DNA from: Proteus vulgaris
GTDB taxonomy: Bacteria; Pseudomonadota; Gammaproteobacteria; Enterobacterales; Enterobacteriaceae
DNA: 64,000 nt
Direction of reading: 5' to 3'
NCBI RefSeq assembly: GCF_016239305.1
Contig: NZ_JAEHOQ010000001.1
Span: 62,001 to 126,000 of the forward strand
Every line of letters begins with the position of its first letter. The stretch's first letter is position 1. A model generated the notes under the pieces. The model did not search any database. It was not told the DNA's origin and saw nothing but the letters and a program-made list of their open reading frames with translations. A program made the translations under genes and the position numbers. Positions 15,965 through 24,357 of this stretch are shown in pieces.

Positions 15965-18580
15965 TTATTGTGTAATCAGTTGAGGTTTAGGTAAGGGTTC
16001 GGTTCTTTGATTGATTGGTGATGATGCGGTATTACCATCACCACAAGTTAGTAATAATGAAGATATAAACATTCCTTCAACTAATGTCGGGATCTGAACT
16101 TTGCACTGTTCTTGTCCATTCCAACGCACACTCAATACATCACCACTATTAATACCTGTCAGATACACATTCCCACCATCATTGACAATACCGAGCTCTC
16201 GGCCTTTATCAGTTGTAACACTGGCACCAAATGGTGGATAAGTTCCGTCTTGTAAGCGAATGACAGCCATGGCTTTTTGTCCTGACACCACATCAAAGTG
16301 GCGGTAGCCTATTGCGCCTTCTGTTAGGGTTAGTTGTTGAATTGAGCGTAATGCTTCAGCGTTATCTGGCATCTGATCAAGGTCGATGCTGGCACTACTG
16401 CGGTAATAATCATTGATATCAGGCAGTACCGCTTTACCAAAAGCATTGGTACGAGTAATCGCACCGATACTTTTCACTGGTACATCAGAAATACCATCTG
16501 TATCAATAAGTAAACGAGTACTACCAGTACGACTTGTGCGGTGTAATGCACCACCTTTTGGTGTTAGTGTTGCCCCACCTTGTAGTGATAATGTGGCTGA
16601 TGTGTACTCGCCATTAATATGGCTCGCACTGGCGGTCACTAAGGCGGTATCAGCATAATGCATGAGATAGGCATCTGCGGATGGTTTACCATTACTGCTT
16701 AAACCTGCACCAACACGATAGCTACTATTGTCATCAATACGATCGTAATAACTGACATTATGTGAATTACCGTGTTTATTAATCACAGTGTTGTAGCTAA
16801 TGGTCGCGCGATCGCTCCAAGGCATACTGACATTCATATAAACACCATTATCATTGGTGCCATTAAATTTATTGCGAAACGCCGACAGACTGAGATTGAT
16901 ATTTTTGAAGCGACCAATATCCATCGTTTTGGCTAATGACAAGTTATAGTTATCATTATTAGGCTTATTCCAATAAGTCTGATGACTATAGTTTAAGTAA
17001 GCACTCAACCCCCATTCAGGGAACTGCTTACTAAACATAATGGTATAAAGCTCTTTATTGTTATCTTCTTCACCACCACGATAACGGCGATCTAAATATT
17101 GATTCATACTCATAAAATCACGTTCGGAGAATCGATAGCCTGCGAATGTCACTTGGCTATTTATTTGTTCAAAACGTTTTGAGTAACTTAAGCGATAAGA
17201 GCCACCGTGATAACGCTTGTTATCACTTGGAATTTTGGCCCAAGAATGTGTCGCATCAAAAGAGATAGCGCCTAACGCCATCAAATCACGACCAATACCT
17301 GCAGAAACAGAGTTATAATCACCAGATACTAATGAGCCACCATAAAGTGACCAACCATTACTGATCCCCCATGAGAATTCACCCATACCAAAAATAGGGC
17401 CTTCTGTATTACGGTTCATATCTGACGGTTTACCCGCAGATAATTTATATTGCACTCGGCCAGGACGTGTTAAATAAGGAATACTTGCAGTATCCATTTG
17501 GAATTCTTGGACAGATCCATCTTGCTCTTCAACACGTACATCTAACTTACCACTTACCGCATCATTAATGTCTTGAATACGAAATGGTCCTGGAGCAACC
17601 TGAGTTTCATAGATCACACGACCTTGCTGGCTAATTGTCACTTTCGCATTCGTTTTTGCCACACCCGTTACTTCAGGGGCATATCCCCTTAAGTTAGGTG
17701 GTAACATATTGTCATCCGTAGACAAGTTAATCCCAGTAAAACGGAAGTTATCGAAAATGTCAGAGCGTGAATAAGTCTCCCCCATCACAAGGCGAGCCCC
17801 TAATTGGGTAATTGCTCTATAAAGATAAAGCTGGTTCCATTTCCAACTATTTTCAGTGCTATCAGGAAGACCCGTCGTATGCTGATAACTTGCTTGCCAA
17901 TCAGCACGGAAACGCCAAACACCTAAGTTTGCTCCCACGGTTCCTAAACCTGTAACTTGTTGACGTTGCTTCCCTTTAGCGGGATCTGTCACGTTAGCAT
18001 TGACGTTATAGTCAAAAAGTACGCCTGAGATACCGTGATCCCAACGAGAAGGTGGATCCCAGTTTGGTGCTGAATATTCAAGATACGCTTGAGGGATAGT
18101 CAGAATAAGATTACCACTTCCCAGACTTGCACTTACCGTCATTCCGGGAATAGAAGAGATATCAAGACAACTTCCATTATCTTGATATTTAACTTTTTCA
18201 GCCCATTCAGGTTTAAGACCTATTTGATGGATCAATTCTGGCGGTAAACAAGGTTCACTACCTTTAGGATCATTGGCAGGCACTACATAATTAATGTTAT
18301 AAAGTTCAGGGAGTTCATTATTGTTAACACGAACAACAAACTCATATCGGCCAGGCATAATATAGCCCGCACGAGAGAAATCTGATAAGTCGATATTTTG
18401 CTTATCTTTTAGATCCAGAATATCGGCATTAAACTCAATATCACTATTTGCTAAAGCTGAACTTGAAATACTGGAAGCCCCAGTAAGGATTAAATAGATC
18501 AGTACAGCAACAGGCCGAATAGTATGTTGTTTTTTCTTTTTTTCCGTCCCTAAACCAACGGTTTTGAATGATCTCGCCAT
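15965..18580 (-). CDS. mrpC: MrpC, outer-membrane fimbrial usher
   Basis: Usher of 871 residues (FimD/PapC family). The signal peptide is unusually late, with a basic K-K-K-K-Q stretch before the hydrophobic core. The mature part starts near S-D-I-E-F-N-A-D-I-L-D. Visible blocks: F-S-R-A-G-Y-I-M-P-G-R-Y; a translocation pore with many alternating strands; L-R-G-Y-A-P-E-V-x-G-V-A-K-T-N-A at about 290; G-P-F-R-I-Q-D; and a C-terminal domain with P-P-F-G-A-S-V. It forms the channel through which chaperone-bound subunits are secreted and polymerised. Confidence 0.94.
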   Translation of the reverse strand: MARSFKTVGLGTEKKKKQHTIRPVAVLIYLILTGASSISSSALANSDIEFNADILDLKDKQNIDLSDFSRAGYIMPGRYEFVVRVNNNELPELYNINYVVPANDPKGSEPCLPPELIHQIGLKPEWAEKVKYQDNGSCLDISSIPGMTVSASLGSGNLILTIPQAYLEYSAPNWDPPSRWDHGISGVLFDYNVNANVTDPAKGKQRQQVTGLGTVGANLGVWRFRADWQASYQHTTGLPDSTENSWKWNQLYLYRAITQLGARLVMGETYSRSDIFDNFRFTGINLSTDDNMLPPNLRGYAPEVTGVAKTNAKVTISQQGRVIYETQVAPGPFRIQDINDAVSGKLDVRVEEQDGSVQEFQMDTASIPYLTRPGRVQYKLSAGKPSDMNRNTEGPIFGMGEFSWGISNGWSLYGGSLVSGDYNSVSAGIGRDLMALGAISFDATHSWAKIPSDNKRYHGGSYRLSYSKRFEQINSQVTFAGYRFSERDFMSMNQYLDRRYRGGEEDNNKELYTIMFSKQFPEWGLSAYLNYSHQTYWNKPNNDNYNLSLAKTMDIGRFKNINLSLSAFRNKFNGTNDNGVYMNVSMPWSDRATISYNTVINKHGNSHNVSYYDRIDDNSSYRVGAGLSSNGKPSADAYLMHYADTALVTASASHINGEYTSATLSLQGGATLTPKGGALHRTSRTGSTRLLIDTDGISDVPVKSIGAITRTNAFGKAVLPDINDYYRSSASIDLDQMPDNAEALRSIQQLTLTEGAIGYRHFDVVSGQKAMAVIRLQDGTYPPFGASVTTDKGRELGIVNDGGNVYLTGINSGDVLSVRWNGQEQCKVQIPTLVEGMFISSLLLTCGDGNTASSPINQRTEPLPKPQLITQ

Positions 18581-18601
18581 AAATTATCCAACCCGATCCA
18601 T

Positions 18602-19162
18602 TTAATAGTATTCCAGCTTAAATCGCAGCGTTGTACGGTAATTCCCTGCTTTGGGTATTTCGTTATTTTTGACTATCCGCGCTTGATAAAGTAACGCCAT
18701 TGATTTCGAATCAATACCAACAGGGGGCAATGGTTGCCCTGGAATAGCTTGTCTACCATAACGATCAGCTATCGCTAATGACGCACCTCTAGCTTCACCA
18801 GAAAGTGCAAAATTACCATTTTCGTTAGAAGGTCCTTCAAACGTTGCAATAAAACGAGGGTTGTCCGCTTCCTGACCTTTTTGTTCAATTAGCGTACATT
18901 CCGTTAATCGGATAGAAAAATATTCAATAGGTCCTCGACCTTCAGTCACTAGCATTGGAATAGAAACCGTAGTCAGTGGGATAACTTGTTCACCACTTCC
19001 TGCTGCAATCGTGCAAGATGGTTCTAAAATCGAGCCTGAAAGATTAAGTACCCCAAATCGCTGATGCATGTTTTTATCTTGTTTTACATCACTTGCTATT
19101 ACCGATGTTGTCAGTAAGCTGGCAATAAGGCATAGCCATAGTGGTGTCATCTTGCGATTCAT
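18602..19162 (-). CDS. mrpB: MrpB, minor MR/P fimbrial subunit (proposed terminator)
   Basis: Pilin-domain protein of 186 residues. The ATG at 19162 is preceded by GGAG at 6 bases; earlier in-frame codons lack a site. Signal peptide to about residue 22. Cysteines lie in E-P-S-C-T-I and T-E-C-T-L, and the end is L-E-Y-Y. By position and similarity to PapH it is thought to terminate fibre growth and anchor it. It lies between mrpA and mrpC. Confidence 0.92.
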   Translation of the reverse strand: MNRKMTPLWLCLIASLLTTSVIASDVKQDKNMHQRFGVLNLSGSILEPSCTIAAGSGEQVIPLTTVSIPMLVTEGRGPIEYFSIRLTECTLIEQKGQEADNPRFIATFEGPSNENGNFALSGEARGASLAIADRYGRQAIPGQPLPPVGIDSKSMALLYQARIVKNNEIPKAGNYRTTLRFKLEYY

Positions 19163-19245
19163 ATTTTTCTCCATAAGAAAAAAATCGTTAAAAATAGACA
19201 CAGGAAACAAAGCTCTGCACATCCATGTACAGAGCTTATTTTTTC

Positions 19246-19773
19246 TTACTGATAAGTCAGTGCGAAAGTTGCAATTGCAGTGAAGTCACCTGGAACAGCA
19301 GCTTCTGCAGCAGAACCTTGTAAGTAAGCTGCGAAGTTCAGATCATTATTACCATCACGTAAGTTTTGAGCTGCACTTGGTGTACCTAATTTGATTTGTT
19401 TACCACCCGCATCGGTAATAACAACAGCAGCATTTTTAGCGATACCTTCAATACCTAAAGAGCCTGCTAAAATGTCTGCATCTTCTGAACCAGTGAAGGT
19501 TGTTTGAACTGTTTTATAAGTTTCAGTTGTGCAATTTTCTAAAGAAATTTTGAAATCACGAGAATTACTACGACCACCATCTTTTAATGCAGCAGTAGAA
19601 ATTTGACCTAATGGAACAGTTTGATTTTCTGAATCAGGATGAATAGAACAAGGTGCATCAATAATTGAACCAACAAATTTAACAGTACCGTGACCTTGAT
19701 CAGCAGCAAATGCAGAACCTGCAGCAACAGATAAACCTAAGCCAAGAACTAATGCTAATTTATTTAATTTCAT
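19246..19773 (-). CDS. mrpA: MrpA, major MR/P fimbrial subunit
   Basis: Major pilin of 175 residues: signal peptide cleaved after A-F-A (about 23), disulfide cysteines C42 and C81, and the terminal A-L-T-Y-Q beta-zipper. Rich in G, A, T and S, as in type 1/P-like pilins. A ribosome site (AGGA) precedes the ATG. The transcript leader runs 154 bp back to the left inverted repeat, so transcription depends on the orientation of the 252-bp invertible element. In the orientation seen here the only strong promoter in that element faces away. Confidence 0.95.
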   Translation of the reverse strand: MKLNKLALVLGLGLSVAAGSAFAADQGHGTVKFVGSIIDAPCSIHPDSENQTVPLGQISTAALKDGGRSNSRDFKISLENCTTETYKTVQTTFTGSEDADILAGSLGIEGIAKNAAVVITDAGGKQIKLGTPSAAQNLRDGNNDLNFAAYLQGSAAEAAVPGDFTAIATFALTYQ

Positions 19774-19927
19774 CTTTTTGTTTCCTAAAATATAAAGGAC
19801 GAAGACATTAAAAATAATAAATTCATTAGGATTGAATTATTCCTAATTGAATGACTCATTATTGAGTTTTTGAATTTTGGTATACTTGTGCCCGTCCAAA
19901 ACGAAATTAAATTTCGTTAGAAACAAA

Positions 19928-19948
19928 ACAAAATACACCAAATTGTTT
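19928..19948 (+). repeat. mrpIRL: Left 21-bp inverted repeat of the mrp switch
   Basis: The 21 bases here match the reverse complement of 20201-20221 at 20 of 21 positions. The exact core is AATACACCAAATTGTTT. These are the MrpI recombination sites, nearer the mrpA side. Confidence 0.95.
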
Positions 19949-20200
19949 TGTTAAAAATTTTCATCTCGAAATCAAACACATTTAGATAATCTAACTTTAA
20001 ATATCAGAAAAAGAGTTTATAATTCTAAGTGTTATTACTATAATTTGTGAAAAAAGTAAAAAAAATTATTTCTGGATTTTAAACAAAGTAACTAATCATA
20101 TTTGTTTTTTGAAATAATGATAAATATCAATATGTTAAATAAATGATGATATGTGATTAATATTAAATTTGACTTAAGTGAGAAGCCAGAGAATAATAGT
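19949..20200. other. 252-bp invertible promoter element (phase switch), apparent OFF orientation
   Basis: The segment between the two 21-bp inverted repeats is exactly 252 bp, the published size of the mrp invertible element. It contains no ORF. A strong sigma70-like promoter (20169-20197) points right, towards mrpI. I see no comparable minus-strand promoter reading into mrpA. The sequenced molecule is therefore most simply read as phase OFF; inversion would place that promoter next to mrpA. The geometry is seen directly; the OFF call is inference. Confidence 0.88.
20169..20197 (+). promoter_or_regulatory. Candidate mrp promoter inside the invertible element (facing away from mrpA)
   Basis: TTGACT (20169-20174), a 17-bp spacer and AATAAT (20192-20197) match the sigma70 -35 and -10 at 5 of 6 positions each. 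It ends 3 bp from the right repeat. Inversion would direct it into mrpA. In this orientation it could read towards mrpI. Confidence 0.7.
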
Positions 20201-20221
20201 AAACAATTTGGTGTATTCTGT
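20201..20221 (-). repeat. mrpIRR: Right 21-bp inverted repeat of the mrp switch
   Basis: Inverted partner of 19928-19948 with one mismatch. It lies on the mrpI side. Confidence 0.95.
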
Positions 20222-20443
20222 TTATTTCTCTAAAGATGGCCGAATTCCTATCCATACTCATTTTTCGCTTTGTCAATCAATCACTTTCATTTTCTAAAAA
20301 CAAATAAACTTTCAATAAACTTGTTTAAAATTAACAAGTAAAAGTGCAAGCATAAAAAAAACACAACTCTTTATTGATGCATATTACTTGTTATAGTTAT
20401 GTATCAATTGACTTTTGTTCCTTGTTATCTCATTGAAAAGGTT

Positions 20444-21010
20444 ATGAAAATGAAGCAGCGTAAGTTTCTTACACGTTTTGAGATCAACTCTATTTTGAAG
20501 CAAGCAAAAGAAGGACGGTACCCTGAAAGAGATTACTGTATGTTTTTAATGTGTTTTTTACATGGATTTCGTGTTAGTGAGCTATGCAGACTAACCTTAA
20601 GCGATATAGATTTGGAAAGTAGGATACTCTATGTCAGGCGCTTGAAAGGGGGATTATCAACAACACAACCAATTATAGAAGAGGAATATGAAGCGCTAGT
20701 TAACTGGTTGAAAAAAAGGGAAACATGGAGAGAATCTGACTCAGAATGGGTCTTTTTATCCCAAAAAACAGGTCCAATCTCTCGTCAACAAGTGTATGGA
20801 TTACTCCGCCGTTTAGGTAAAGAAGCTAATGTATCCATAAGCCCTCATCCTCATATGTTACGCCATGCATGTGGCTATGCGCTTGCTGATTTAGGTAGAG
20901 ATACGCGTTTAATTCAGGATTATTTGGGACATCGAAACATTTCACATACCGTTATCTATACCGCAAGCAATTCAAAACGCTTTGTTCACATTTGGGATAT
21001 AAGAAATTAA
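20444..21010 (+). CDS. mrpI: MrpI, site-specific tyrosine recombinase of the mrp switch
   Basis: FimB/FimE-type invertase of 188 residues from the ATG at 20444, the published MrpI length. AAAGG precedes this codon; an upstream in-frame ATG at 20399 adds 15 residues with no site. The catalytic set is visible: R43 (G-F-R-V-S-E-L), H137-x-x-R140 (H-M-L-R), H163 (G-H-R) and nucleophile Y172. It inverts the 252-bp promoter element between itself and mrpA, acting in both directions according to the literature. It is transcribed divergently from mrpA. Confidence 0.95.
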   Translation: MKMKQRKFLTRFEINSILKQAKEGRYPERDYCMFLMCFLHGFRVSELCRLTLSDIDLESRILYVRRLKGGLSTTQPIIEEEYEALVNWLKKRETWRESDSEWVFLSQKTGPISRQQVYGLLRRLGKEANVSISPHPHMLRHACGYALADLGRDTRLIQDYLGHRNISHTVIYTASNSKRFVHIWDIRN

Positions 21011-21445
21011 CATTTAATGTATAATTAATATACTTACTGAAAATTAATACACTAAATAGAGTAGGCTATACTTTTTCAATAAGAATAAAGTTAATTTCAA
21101 TCTAATTAAGAAAATTAGGAATTGTTTTATATTAAATAAATAATCACAATTACCGATATTAATAATTTATTAATAATCGTTTTCTAGTTAAAGAATAATT
21201 TAATATCAATATGCTTTTTTTTGATTATCTTTATTAGAGGACTGTAAGTTTAATATCAATCTTTATTTATAAAAAATATTAAACATTCTTTGTTTGCTTT
21301 TTAATCAGAAAATAAGGATCTCATTTAAAGAAAATTGCATTCTTAATATTTTTATTCATTTGCATTCCATACACACGCTGTCATATCTCACTATCCCCTA
21401 CGTTACCGTTTGGGGATAGTTATGAATTACCTTACAAAAGTACGA
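21011..21445. other. Intergenic region between mrpI and rtcB (convergent)
   Basis: AT-rich, no gene seen. Near the right end an 8-bp perfect stem CTATCCCC/GGGGATAG (21391-21398 with 21412-21419) lies about 27 bases after the rtcB stop. It lacks a T-run on either strand, so it is more likely a 3' stabilising or weak terminator hairpin of the rtcB transcript. Confidence 0.5.
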
Positions 21446-22669
21446 TCAACCTTTTACACACACCACCTGTCTTAGAGTATGAACAACTTCAACTAAAGAT
21501 GATTGCGCCTTCATAACCGCATCAATATTCTTATAAGCCATTGGAATTTCATCAATAACATCTTTATCTTTTCGACATTCTACATGTGCTGTAGCTCGAA
21601 TTTGGTCTTCAACACTAAAGGCTTTTTTAGCTGCCGTTCGGCTCATTACACGCCCCGCACCATGGCTACATGAACAGAAACTTTCAGCATTTCCTTTTCC
21701 TCTTACAATAAAGCTCTTAGCACCCATTGAACCCGGGATGATCCCCATTTCACCACGTTGTGCTGAAACAGCCCCTTTTCGAGTTACCAAGACCTCTTCA
21801 CCAAAATGCATTTCCTTTTGCACATAGTTATGGTGACAATTCACAGCTTGTTTCTGTGTCATAAAAGGTTTAGTGATTTGTGTTGATAATGCAGCCAACA
21901 CATGTTCCATCATGACTTCTCGATTATGTCGTGCAAAATCCTGAGCCCATTCGACCGCTTCTATATAGTCATCATAGAAAAGCGTTCCTTCTTTTAAGTA
22001 CGCTAAGTTTTTATCTGGCAAGTTAGCAATATGTTCTCTCATATCCTCTTGTGCCATTTGTATAAATAACGTACCGATAGCGTTACCAACACCTCGGGAT
22101 CCACTATGCAACATTACCCAAACGTTATCTGATTCATCAAGACACAATTCAATAAAGTGGTTCCCTGTTCCTAATGTTCCAAGATGACGATAATTATTAG
22201 TATTTCGTAAACGTGGATACTTATCAGTTAAAACCTTAAAACGCCCTTCTAGTTGTTGCCAATGCTGATCAACAAGTTTAGGTGGGTTCTTCCATGAACC
22301 ACGATCATTCCCTGATTGATAACTCGTTCTTCCATGAGGAACAGCTTGTTCTATTGCTGTTCTTATCGCAAATAAATTATCGGGCAGATCATTTGCATGT
22401 AATGATGTTTTCACTGCAATCATTCCACAACCGATATCCACACCAACAGCAGCCGGAATAATCGCGCCTTTGGTTGGGATAACACTACCTATTGTTGAAC
22501 CTTTACCTAAGTGAACATCAGGCATTACCGCCATATGTTTAAAGATAAAAGGCATCTTGGCGGTATTGATAAGTTGCTTTAGAGCATCGGCTTCAACAGG
22601 TACACCATTTGTCCACATTTTAATTTCGGCCGTCCCTGCTTCTTTTACTATTTGGTGATCCAATATCAT
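21446..22669 (-). CDS. rtcB: RtcB, GTP-dependent RNA-splicing/repair ligase
   Basis: RNA ligase of 407 residues that joins 2',3'-cyclic phosphate (or 3'-phosphate) ends to 5'-OH ends through a guanylated histidine. Strongly similar along its length to E. coli RtcB. Metal-site signatures are visible: P-D-V-H-L-G-K-G-S, G-V-D-I-G-C-G-M with the metal-binding Cys, L-G-T-L-G-T-G-N-H-F-I-E, H-S-G-S-R-G and N-C-H-H-N-Y. The guanylation site lies in C-S-H-G-A-G-R-V-M-S-R. The start overlaps the slipin stop by ATGA, so the two are co-translated. RtcA cyclase is not encoded nearby. Control is probably by RtcR and sigma54 from the promoter at 24176-24192. Confidence 0.95.
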   Translation of the reverse strand: MILDHQIVKEAGTAEIKMWTNGVPVEADALKQLINTAKMPFIFKHMAVMPDVHLGKGSTIGSVIPTKGAIIPAAVGVDIGCGMIAVKTSLHANDLPDNLFAIRTAIEQAVPHGRTSYQSGNDRGSWKNPPKLVDQHWQQLEGRFKVLTDKYPRLRNTNNYRHLGTLGTGNHFIELCLDESDNVWVMLHSGSRGVGNAIGTLFIQMAQEDMREHIANLPDKNLAYLKEGTLFYDDYIEAVEWAQDFARHNREVMMEHVLAALSTQITKPFMTQKQAVNCHHNYVQKEMHFGEEVLVTRKGAVSAQRGEMGIIPGSMGAKSFIVRGKGNAESFCSCSHGAGRVMSRTAAKKAFSVEDQIRATAHVECRKDKDVIDEIPMAYKNIDAVMKAQSSLVEVVHTLRQVVCVKG

Positions 22670-23808
22670 GCTTGTGCTCCTTTAATTTGGACTAATCCAT
22701 TTAATACTTGGTCTAAACCGCCATAAACGGAAATCTTATCAATACGTTCTGCAATACGTTCCACCGTTTCTAGCTCTTTTAATCGTAAAGCGACAGGATT
22801 GTTTTCCATTACTTTTGCGGTATTTAATAAGGAACGAGTTGCTGATGTCTCTTCTCTTCGACGAATAACATTAGCTTGTGCTGATTTTTCAGCTTCAACG
22901 ACTTGCGCTAAAATCGTTTTCATTTCACCCGGTAAAACGATATCTTTTACCCCTAATGAAGCCACTTCAATACCATATCCTTGGGTTACTTCACTGATTT
23001 TTTCACTGACTAAATTATCTATCAGGCTTTTATTTTCTAATAATTCATCAAGCGTTCTTGTTCCTACTGCTTCACGTAAAGCAAATTGCAACTCTTTATA
23101 TAAGAATTCCAATGGTGAAGTCAGTTGTTGATATGCTAAAAGTACATCGCTATAACGCCAGTTAGCCGATAAATTAATACGAAGTGTCACTTTGTCTTTC
23201 GTTAGGATCTCCTGCCCACTAACATCCAGCGTTTGTAAACGCATATCGACCACTTCGACATCTACTTTATGCTGATAACGCCAATACCCTTTTAATCCTG
23301 GTGGTAATAAGGCTTGTGTTTCCCCATTGATCCGAATAACACCAGCATGCCAAGCTGGGATCTCCACATTGAGTACCCCTTCACTTCCCTTTATGACTTG
23401 ATTTCTTAATTTAGGATGTTGGAGTTTCTTCATCAGTATTGCAGATACTTCAAGTTCATCGATAGATACAATTTCTAAAGAACGATCGGCATAACGCCAA
23501 TATAAACGTCGTGTTCCTGGTGCTAAGATCTCTTTTAACGAGCCATTTTCATATAAAAGACCAATCTCTTCATCAGATAACACGATATCAAAACCATATT
23601 CAGTCACCCATTGAGGATAGTATTGACGTAAAAATTCGGCCTTCTCGCTTTCTAATGCACCACCATTTAAAGGGAAAATATCTGCACTAAGCTGATGCCC
23701 CAAATCAAAAAACTTATGTTCACCTGCTGTTAGCACATCAATGTACTCATCTTTTTTCTTTAAAAGTGCTAACTGCCCCTGTTTTACCACTATTGTTGTT
23801 TTTATCAT
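22666..23808 (-). CDS. Slipin / SPFH (band 7) protein of the RtcB operon
   Basis: SPFH-domain protein of 380 residues. A ~110-residue N-terminal domain with V-K-Q-G-Q-x-A-L-L is followed by a tandem-like segment, then a band-7 core (V-D-M-R-L-Q-T-L-D-V-S-G-Q-E-I-L-T-K-D-K-V) and a helical tail with V-V-E-A-E-K-S-A-Q-A-N-V-I-R-R-R-E-E-T. Unlike classical slipins there is no N-terminal transmembrane helix. It overlaps rtcB by 4 bases. Slipins linked to rtcB have been noted in comparative surveys of RNA repair; their function is unknown. A scaffold for RtcB or a membrane-damage sensor are guesses. Confidence 0.85.
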   Translation of the reverse strand: MIKTTIVVKQGQLALLKKKDEYIDVLTAGEHKFFDLGHQLSADIFPLNGGALESEKAEFLRQYYPQWVTEYGFDIVLSDEEIGLLYENGSLKEILAPGTRRLYWRYADRSLEIVSIDELEVSAILMKKLQHPKLRNQVIKGSEGVLNVEIPAWHAGVIRINGETQALLPPGLKGYWRYQHKVDVEVVDMRLQTLDVSGQEILTKDKVTLRINLSANWRYSDVLLAYQQLTSPLEFLYKELQFALREAVGTRTLDELLENKSLIDNLVSEKISEVTQGYGIEVASLGVKDIVLPGEMKTILAQVVEAEKSAQANVIRRREETSATRSLLNTAKVMENNPVALRLKELETVERIAERIDKISVYGGLDQVLNGLVQIKGAQA

Positions 23809-24038
23809 TTTTCGTTCCTTCTTCTTTTATTCTTCTTTATATAATGCAATTTATCGTGACTTACTTTTCCACGGGCAAGTTTTGCGAAATTGAAAGGAAA
23901 ACAAGAGAGGAACGATACTTTGTTTGTCTCTTTTTCTGCTGTCAATCCAGCGCAATTGCTGGTGGATAAGTAAGGTGACGGTACTGCTGTCACAACGATT
24001 TTTTATATTTAATTTTACATTTGGATTTGTAATGGTTT
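23809..24038 (-). other. Leader between the tRNA-like RNA and the slipin gene
   Basis: 230 bp of presumed transcript with no coding. On the minus strand two hairpins are visible near 23945-23995: GTGAC/GTCAC around a 9-base loop, and CCAGC/GCTGG around AATTGC. They have no T-run, so they are not ordinary terminators. They may be a second small structured RNA or mRNA processing sites. Short ORFs on both strands here have no ribosome sites or codon character. Confidence 0.45.
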
Positions 24039-24164
24039 TGGTGTCAGGAATCGAACCTGAAAATAACCCTCTTCACCTACAGAGTCCCGATGTGGAGGAA
24101 CACATTTAGATAACACCACAGAGTGTTCTTTATGTGCCTACCAGATTTAAAATCTGCTCAAGAC
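24039..24164 (-). ncRNA. tRNA-like non-coding RNA leading the slipin-rtcB operon (Yrl/Y-RNA-like candidate)
   Basis: Minus-strand RNA with a canonical T-arm: TCAGG, loop TTCGATT, CCTGA (24060-24044). A D-arm-like hairpin CTCT-GTAGGTGA-AGAG (24084-24069) has a GG in its 8-base loop. A third hairpin is ATGTG/CACAT (24105-24090). All are enclosed by a closing stem TGGTGT (24118-24113) / ACACCA (24044-24039). A further hairpin CAGAT/ATCTG precedes this near 24155-24141. It is not a normal tRNA: the arm at the anticodon position looks like a D-arm and no standard anticodon stem is present. tRNA-like Yrl RNAs are known in the rtc operons of other enterics (rsr-yrlBA-rtcBA of Salmonella). Position and fold suggest a relative. 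The 5' end is placed from the sigma54 promoter; the 3' end is uncertain. Confidence 0.7.
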
Positions 24165-24175
24165 AGTAATAACAA

Positions 24176-24192
24176 TGCCAATATCATGCCAA
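24176..24192 (-). promoter_or_regulatory. Sigma54 (-24/-12) promoter of the tRNA-like RNA-slipin-rtcB operon
   Basis: On the minus strand TTGGCATG-N4-TGGCA gives the invariant GG and GC with exactly 10 bases between. It matches TTGGCACG-N4-TTGCA except for two positions. Transcription would begin near 24165, just before the tRNA-like RNA. The divergent neighbour is a sigma54 activator (rtcR), and the ~165 bp between them can hold its binding sites. Confidence 0.72.
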
Positions 24193-24357
24193 GTTTTAAG
24201 AAAACAGTTTAAATATTTTTAATTAATTGTTTTTGTTAATAAAAATATTTTAATTGTGATTTTTAGATATTTATCCATTAAATTAAAAACAATATAATCC
24301 TATCTTTTTATCTATATATTTATAAAAATAGATAAAAAAATAAGTAGAGATAGCTTA

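Noticed and set aside
21391-21419. A rho-independent terminator after rtcB
   Set aside because: The stem is perfect, but neither strand has the following T-run, so it is described only as a hairpin.
23805-24109. Several short ORFs on both strands across the rtcB leader
   Set aside because: They overlap the tRNA-like RNA and lack ribosome sites. The plus-strand one contains an S-G-I-E-P run, the usual artefact of translating the antisense of a tRNA T-arm.
24039-24118. An ordinary tRNA gene (Leu-like TTTAA loop upstream, T-arm downstream)
   Set aside because: The arms are in the wrong order, there is no standard anticodon stem, and a further hairpin lies outside the cloverleaf.
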